Assembly: GCF_030246945.1 (NCBI RefSeq)
Contig: NZ_CP126742.1
Span: 1,240,001 to 1,304,000 of the forward strand
Reading direction: 5' to 3'
DNA: 64,000 nucleotides
Origin: Microbacterium sp. zg-Y1090
Lineage (GTDB): Bacteria; Actinomycetota; Actinomycetes; Actinomycetales; Microbacteriaceae
The notes under the pieces are model-generated. The model was not told the DNA's origin. It searched no databases and saw nothing but the letters and a program-made list of their open reading frames with translations. Of this stretch, positions 59,403 through 64,000 are shown one piece after another. The translations under genes were made by a program, and so were the position numbers. The stretch's first letter is position 1. Each line of letters opens with the position of its first letter.

Positions 59403-60257
59403 TCAGCCGGCGACGTCGATGTCCAGGCCGAGGTCCAGGGCGCGAGCGGAGTGGGTGAGCGCGCCCACCGAGATGACGTCCACGCCCGTTTCGGCGATGG
59501 CGCGCACCGAGTCCAGCGTCACCCCGCCGGATGCCTCGACGATCGCGCGGCCCGCGATGATCTCCACCCCGGCGCGCAGCATGTCCAGCGTGAAGTTGTC
59601 GAGCATGACCGTGTCGACGTCCGCGGCCAGCACGGCTTCGATCTGGTCGATGCTGTCGACCTCGACCTCGACGTGGGTCGTGTGCGGCAGCTGTGCGATC
59701 GCACCCTGCAGCGCCGCGGTGACCGACACGCCCTTCTGCCGCAGCACCGCGAGGTGGTTGTCCTTGACCATGACGGCATCCGAGAGCGAGAAACGGTGAT
59801 TGTGCCCGCCGCCGTTGCGCACGGCGTGACGCTCGAAGGCGCGCAGGCCCGGGGTGGTCTTGCGGGTGTCGGCGATGCGCGCGCCCGTGTGGGCGACTTC
59901 GGCGACGTACAGCGCGGTGAGGGTGGCGACGCCGCTCATGCGCTGGGCGAAGTTGAGCCCGACCCGCTCGGCGGTGAGCACGGCCCGGGCGGGACCGCTG
60001 ACCACGGCCAGGGCGTCGCCGGTGCGGAACATCTCGCCGTCATCGACCAGCAGGGTGACGTCGCAGCGGGGATCGGTGAGCCGGAAGGCCGCGGCGAAGA
60101 CCTCACCGCCCGAGAACAGGCCGTCCTCCCGGGCGACCAGCGTCGCGCGCGCGGGCGCGGTCGGAACGATCAGGTTCTCTGCGGTGAGGTCGCCCCACGG
60201 GGCGTCCTCGTCGAGGGCGGCCTGCACGGCGCGGTCGATGACGGTGCGCGTGAGCAT
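59403..60257 (-). CDS. nadC: Nicotinate-nucleotide pyrophosphorylase
   Basis: A 284-residue quinolinate phosphoribosyltransferase. Active-site segments are ADTRKTTPGLRAFERHAVRN and GGGHNHRFSL, then VMVKDNHL, VEVEVDSIDQ, VMLDNFTLD and EASGGVTLD. It converts quinolinate and PRPP to nicotinate mononucleotide. AAGGAG lies 8 bases before ATG 60257. The start overlaps the nadB stop by one base (TGATG). Confidence 0.96.
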   Translation of the reverse strand: MLTRTVIDRAVQAALDEDAPWGDLTAENLIVPTAPARATLVAREDGLFSGGEVFAAAFRLTDPRCDVTLLVDDGEMFRTGDALAVVSGPARAVLTAERVGLNFAQRMSGVATLTALYVAEVAHTGARIADTRKTTPGLRAFERHAVRNGGGHNHRFSLSDAVMVKDNHLAVLRQKGVSVTAALQGAIAQLPHTTHVEVEVDSIDQIEAVLAADVDTVMLDNFTLDMLRAGVEIIAGRAIVEASGGVTLDSVRAIAETGVDVISVGALTHSARALDLGLDIDVAG

Positions 60258-61900
60258 CACGCGACTCCTTCCAGTACGGGGCGGGCGGCGGAGGTCGGGG
60301 CGGCGTCGCGGCGGTGGTGGGCGCCCACCGAGGCGGGGCGGGCGCGGGCGGCGGCGATCACGTGCGCGGCCACGAGCAGCAGGTTCGCATCTTCGTGGTC
60401 CGCGACGGAGCGGGGCACAGCGGCGTCGGCGCGCCAAGCGGCGATGACGGATGCCGCGTGGGCGAGACCCTGCTCGTCGCGCTCGACGCCCGCGGCATCC
60501 CACATCAGCCGTTGCAGCGCCGCGCGTGCGAGAGGGGGTGCAGAAGCGGGGGAGACACGTGCCGCCACGGGGGGCGTCGCCCGGGCGGACGCCGACGCGG
60601 CGGCCGCGGGGGCCGGTGCCGACGCGGGCCAGGGCAGGCCGGCGTCGGCGGCGATGGTGTCACCGGCGCGGGCGCCGAAGACCGCGCCCTCCAGCAGCGA
60701 GTTGGACGCCAGCCGGTTCGCGCCGTGCACCCCGGTGCGCGCGACCTCGCCCACCGCGTACAGGCCCGGCACGCTGGTGCGGCCGTGCAGGTCGGTGTCG
60801 ATCCCGCCCATGAGGTAATGCGCGGCCGGGGTCACCGGAACGGGCTCGCGTGCCCAGTCCCAGCCGCGGGCGCGCACCGCGGCGTCGATCGTGGGGAAGC
60901 GGTGCGCGAGGAACGCCGCGGTCGCCTCGGCGGTGGGGCGCAGGCGGGTCGCGTCCAGCCGCACCGGGCGCCCACCCTGCGCCGCGACCTGCCGGGCGAT
61001 GGCGCGCGCCACGACGTCTCGGGGAGCGAGCTCCCCGTCGGGGTGGGCATCGAAGGCGAACCGTCGCCCCGCGTCGTCGATCAGCACGGCACCTTCACCG
61101 CGGACCGCCTCGGACACGAGGAACGGCTCCCCGCCGGCGAGCACCGTGGGGTGGAACTGCACGAACTCGAGATCGCTGACGGCGACGCCCGCTCGCAGTG
61201 CCGCGGCGATGCCGTCGCCGGTGGCGACGGGCGGGTTCGTGGTGTGCGCGTACAGCTGCCCCGCGCCGCCGGTGGCGAGCACCACGGCGTCGGCGGGCAG
61301 GTGCAGCGGCGCGAGCGGGGGATGCCCGTTGGCCGCGTCCGCGCGCGGGGGATGCCCGTTGGCCGCGTCCGCGCGCGGGGGGACCTCGGAATGGCGGAGG
61401 AGGTCGACCCCGGTGACGCCCCGGGTGGTCACCACGAGGTCGACGAGGAACGTGTGCTCGAGCACCTGCACGCCGGCCGCGCGCGCCGCCCGCACGAGCG
61501 CGTCCTCGATCGCCCGCCCGGTGGCGTCACCGCCGGCGTGCACGATCCGAGGGTAGGAGTGCGCGGCCTCGCGGCCCTTGACGAAGTCGCCGTCGGCGTC
61601 GCGGTCGAAGGCGACCCCCAGCTGCACGAGCTCCCGGATGCGCGCCGCACCCTCGGCCGCGAGCACCCGCACCGCGGCGGGATCGGCCAGGCCCGCCCCC
61701 GCGACGAGGGTGTCGCGGACATGGGACTCGACGCTGTCATCGGCGAACAGCACGCCGGCGATGCCGCCCTGCGCGAACCGGGTGTTCGTGTGCCCGAGCG
61801 CATCCTTCGTCACGAGGGTCACCGCGCACCCGGCAGCCCGCGCGTGCAGCGCGGCTGCGAGCCCCGCGATGCCGGAGCCGACGACGACGACGGCGGTCAC
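60257..61900 (-). CDS. nadB: L-aspartate oxidase
   Basis: A 547-residue flavoprotein oxidising aspartate to iminoaspartate. The FAD motif is VVVGSGIAGLAAALHA, TRFAQGGIAGVL follows, and RYFDE-type regions are seen as YPRIVHAGGDATGRAIE and ANRLASNSLLEGAVFG. A 10-residue unit is duplicated at about residue 175-194, from a 30-bp tandem repeat. The C-terminal Ala/Ser/Pro linker is expanded. The start GTG 61900 overlaps the nadA stop. Confidence 0.95.
   Translation of the reverse strand: MTAVVVVGSGIAGLAAALHARAAGCAVTLVTKDALGHTNTRFAQGGIAGVLFADDSVESHVRDTLVAGAGLADPAAVRVLAAEGAARIRELVQLGVAFDRDADGDFVKGREAAHSYPRIVHAGGDATGRAIEDALVRAARAAGVQVLEHTFLVDLVVTTRGVTGVDLLRHSEVPPRADAANGHPPRADAANGHPPLAPLHLPADAVVLATGGAGQLYAHTTNPPVATGDGIAAALRAGVAVSDLEFVQFHPTVLAGGEPFLVSEAVRGEGAVLIDDAGRRFAFDAHPDGELAPRDVVARAIARQVAAQGGRPVRLDATRLRPTAEATAAFLAHRFPTIDAAVRARGWDWAREPVPVTPAAHYLMGGIDTDLHGRTSVPGLYAVGEVARTGVHGANRLASNSLLEGAVFGARAGDTIAADAGLPWPASAPAPAAAASASARATPPVAARVSPASAPPLARAALQRLMWDAAGVERDEQGLAHAASVIAAWRADAAVPRSVADHEDANLLLVAAHVIAAARARPASVGAHHRRDAAPTSAARPVLEGVA
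61321..61380. repeat. Perfect 30-bp tandem duplication inside nadB
   Basis: 61321-61350 and 61351-61380 are identical. Each encodes ten residues (PPRADAANGH phase), so the frame is kept. Confidence 0.98.
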
Positions 61901-63246
61901 GGCCGGGCGCCGGCGGGCGGCTTGGCCGCGAGCATGCGCTCCAGCGCCACCCGGGCGGGATCGGCCACGTCCTGCGGCACCGAGATGCGGTTGATCACTG
62001 TGCCGGCGACGAGGGACTCGAGCACCCACGCGAGGTAGCCCGGGTGGATGCGGTACATCGTGGAGCAGGGGCACACCACCGGGTCCAGGCAGAAGATGTG
62101 GTGCTGTGGATGCTCGGCCGCCAACCGCCGCACCAGGTTGATCTCGGTGCCGACGGCGAAGGTGGTGGGCTCGGTGGCCGCCTGGATGGCCTTGCGGATG
62201 TAGTCGGTGGAGCCGGATTCATCCGCGGCATCCACCACGGGCATGGGGCACTCGGGGTGCACGATCACCCGCACACCGGGGTGCTCGGCGCGGGCCCTGT
62301 CGATCTGGTCGACGGTGAAGCGCCGGTGCACCGAGCAGAACCCGTGCCAGAGGATCACGCGGCTGTCCCGCAGGGTCTCGGCATCCGTGCCGCCCCACGG
62401 CTTCGTCGGGTTCCACATCGGCATCCGCTCCAGCGGCACCCCCATCGCCTTCGCCGTGTTGCGGCCCAGGTGCTGGTCGGGGAAGAAGAGCACCCGTCGT
62501 CCCCGCGCGAACGCCCACTCCAGCACGGTGCGCGCATTGGACGACGTGCAGACGATCCCGCCGTGCCGGCCGACGAAGCCCTTGATGGCCGCCGAGGAGT
62601 TCATGTAGGTCACCGGGACCACCGGGACGAGGCCGTCGGCGTCGGGCGCGGCCATATCGCCGAACAGGTCTTCGAGCTGCTCCCAGCACTCCTCGACCTG
62701 GTCGATGTCGGCCATGTCCGCCATCGAGCAGCCGGCGGCCAGGTTGGGGAGGATCACCGCCTGCTCGGGTCGGGAGAGCAGGTCGGCGGTCTCGGCCATG
62801 AAGTGCACGCCGCAGAAGACGATCGCCTCGGCCTCGGGGTGCGCCCTGGCGGCACCGGCGAGCTGGAACGAATCGCCCACGTAGTCGGCATGACGCACCA
62901 CTTCGTCGCGCTGGTAGAAGTGCCCGAGCACCACGACGCGCTCGCCGAGGGTCTGCTTCGCGGCGCGGATGCGGCCGTCCAGCTCGTCGTCGGAGGCGTC
63001 GCGATATTCGGCGGGAAGCTCTCCCTGCCGCGGGGAGCCGGTGGGGATGACGTCGCCCATCGACGCGCCGGGGCCGTAGCCGGGCCTGCCGTCGAAGTCC
63101 CACGGGCCGGCGGCGAGGTCGGTGGTGCAGGTGGAGCCGGGGGAGGCGCCGGCGACGATCGCCTGGATCTCGTGGTCGACGCTCGGGGCGATCGCCCGGC
63201 TACCCGACGCGGGTGGGGTCTGCAGGCTCAGCGGGGTGGTGTTCAT
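61897..63246 (-). CDS. nadA: Quinolinate synthase
   Basis: A 449-residue NadA. Fe-S ligand cysteines are expected in AAGCSMADMAD (about residue 175), and further candidates are HPECPMPV and DPVVCPCSTMY near the C-terminus; other core segments are VVLGHFYQRDEV, VTYMNSSAAIKG and FFPDQHLGRNTAK. It condenses iminoaspartate with dihydroxyacetone phosphate. The N-terminus is extended by about 70 residues. GAGGA lies 9 bases before ATG 63246. Confidence 0.95.
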   Translation of the reverse strand: MNTTPLSLQTPPASGSRAIAPSVDHEIQAIVAGASPGSTCTTDLAAGPWDFDGRPGYGPGASMGDVIPTGSPRQGELPAEYRDASDDELDGRIRAAKQTLGERVVVLGHFYQRDEVVRHADYVGDSFQLAGAARAHPEAEAIVFCGVHFMAETADLLSRPEQAVILPNLAAGCSMADMADIDQVEECWEQLEDLFGDMAAPDADGLVPVVPVTYMNSSAAIKGFVGRHGGIVCTSSNARTVLEWAFARGRRVLFFPDQHLGRNTAKAMGVPLERMPMWNPTKPWGGTDAETLRDSRVILWHGFCSVHRRFTVDQIDRARAEHPGVRVIVHPECPMPVVDAADESGSTDYIRKAIQAATEPTTFAVGTEINLVRRLAAEHPQHHIFCLDPVVCPCSTMYRIHPGYLAWVLESLVAGTVINRISVPQDVADPARVALERMLAAKPPAGARP

Positions 63247-63259
63247 GGCGGTGTCCTCT

Positions 63260-63964
63260 TCAGCGGGGGAGGGGGCCGCGGTCGGCCAGTTCGACGTCGT
63301 GGTCGTAGCGGTAGAGCCGCGCCGGACGGTGACTGCCGGTGCGGAAGTCGTCGGTCGGGATGAGGGTGGCGGAGTGCTCGACCTGCCGGCGGAAGTTGGC
63401 GGGGTCGAGCCGGCGGTCGAGGATCGCCTCGTACACCTCCCGCAGCTCGGCGAGGGTGAACTGCGCCGGCAGCAGGCCGTGGGCGATGCGGCTGTAGCCG
63501 ACCTTGTTGCGCAGCCGCCACAGGGCGTACTCCACGATCTGGGCGTGGTCGAACGCCAGCGGGGGGAGGGATGCCGCGTCGAACCACGCGACGTTGTGCT
63601 GGGCGTGCGCCGCCTCCGCCTCGTCGGGGCGCACCAGCGCCCAGTAGACGATGGAGACGACCCGCGTGGGGGAGCGGTCGACCGCGCCGAACGCGTAGAG
63701 CTGCTCGAGGTAGCTGGGGGCGATGCCGGTGGTCTCGGCCAGGGTGCGGGCCGCGGCGCTGTCGAGGTTCTCGGCGACGTCGAGCCAGCCGCCCGGCAGC
63801 GCCCACCGGCCCTCGTATGGATCACGCGTGCGCCGCACCAGCGGGAGCACCACCGTGGCGCGGTCGGCGCCGGGCGTGCGGCGCAGGCTGAAGATCACGG
63901 TCGACACGGCGACGCGCGTGACGTCGCCGTGTGCTTCTGAGGCGGTCGCCGCGGTTCGTGTCAT
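63260..63964 (-). CDS. NrtR-like Nudix-related transcriptional regulator
   Basis: A 234-residue protein with an N-terminal Nudix domain and a C-terminal winged helix (about 150-234: RIAHGLLPAQFTLAELREVYE, cited in part, then FRRQVEHSATLIP and RPARLYRY). The Nudix box begins GGWLDVAENLDSAAAR but the following residues are TLAETTGI, lacking the Glu residues of the catalytic REUxEE. This is the state known for NrtR repressors of NAD genes. It heads the nadA-nadB-nadC block with 13 bases to nadA. Confidence 0.85.
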   Translation of the reverse strand: MTRTAATASEAHGDVTRVAVSTVIFSLRRTPGADRATVVLPLVRRTRDPYEGRWALPGGWLDVAENLDSAAARTLAETTGIAPSYLEQLYAFGAVDRSPTRVVSIVYWALVRPDEAEAAHAQHNVAWFDAASLPPLAFDHAQIVEYALWRLRNKVGYSRIAHGLLPAQFTLAELREVYEAILDRRLDPANFRRQVEHSATLIPTDDFRTGSHRPARLYRYDHDVELADRGPLPR

Positions 63965-63965
63965 G

Positions 63966-64000
63966 GTGACCCTAACTGTCGTCGCCGATCATAGAGTCAC
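63966..64000 (-). promoter_or_regulatory. Candidate NrtR operator upstream of the NAD operon
   Basis: GTGACCCTA (63966-63974) and TAGAGTCAC (63992-64000) form an inverted repeat (8 of 9 positions) at the 5' edge of the regulator gene. The window ends inside it, so it may extend. TATGAT (63994-63989, minus) could be a -10. Confidence 0.4.

Noticed and set aside
1..64000. tRNA, rRNA and riboswitch search in intergenic regions
   Set aside because: No cloverleaf, rRNA-like or known riboswitch consensus was recognised by eye; the gaps are short and mostly explained.

Overview
The window is high-GC DNA with almost no non-coding space. Both strands carry genes, and many neighbours overlap by the 4 bases ATGA or GTGA. 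The families present (DUF4307, DUF4245, DUF6264-like, DUF222/HNH, DUF3618, CsoR, PhoH2, class II FbaA and GlpX) point to an actinobacterium, most likely Microbacterium or another Microbacteriaceae. About two dozen starts have an ANNNT-type -10 hexamer only 5-8 bases upstream, the signature of leaderless mRNAs that are common in this phylum. All assignments come from reading the sequence; no searches were run.

Layout. 0-7 kb: the end of an amino-acid deaminase/aldolase coupled to an FAD-linked aldonolactone oxidase, then lemA, an M48 protease and two HTH_42 (YcaQ/AlkX-type) proteins around an anchored exported protein. 7-33 kb: a housekeeping core whose gene content broadly follows the Mycobacterium tuberculosis Rv1080c-Rv1112 region: ilvA, greA, DUF4307, a small membrane protein, TrhA/hemolysin III, a cis-prenyltransferase, PhoH2, a two-component system, fumC, carbonic anhydrase, DUF4245, xseB-xseA, ispH, fba, glpX, rmuC, an exonuclease, an ABC-F protein and ychF. 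33-39 kb: small accessory genes (GNAT, NERD, VOC plus ArsR, S51 peptidase, SDR, alpha/beta hydrolase, IMPACT) separated by copies of one 31-bp repeat, with a candidate small RNA at 38.77 kb. 39-46 kb: unrecognised proteins, a flavodoxin, a GIY-YIG protein, an APC permease and a three-gene envelope operon. 46-55 kb: an acyl-CoA ligase, a complete copZ-copA-csoR copper operon with visible CsoR-type operators, an Lrp regulator facing a Cys/Met-metabolism enzyme, adhP with a palindromic operator, a DJ-1/PfpI protein and a 40-residue Cys-rich peptide. 55-64 kb: an ABC exporter, then on the minus strand nrtR-like, nadA, nadB, nadC, a NifS-like cysteine desulfurase and a glycosyltransferase.

How genes work together. 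The NAD block is the clearest functional unit: NadB and NadA make quinolinate, NadC converts it to nicotinate mononucleotide, the desulfurase probably supplies sulfur for the NadA Fe-S cluster, and the first gene is a Nudix-related regulator with a degraded Nudix box. The copper operon is self-regulated. Fba and GlpX lie divergently and serve opposite directions of the same glycolytic step. RmuC, exonuclease VII, the DEDDh exonuclease and the YcaQ-type glycosylase are DNA-repair functions. I found no rRNA, tRNA, CRISPR array, insertion sequence or prophage. The least explained features are the 31-bp repeat family that partitions the 33-39 kb region, the candidate small RNA, an HTH-only LysR-type protein and the Cys-rich peptide.
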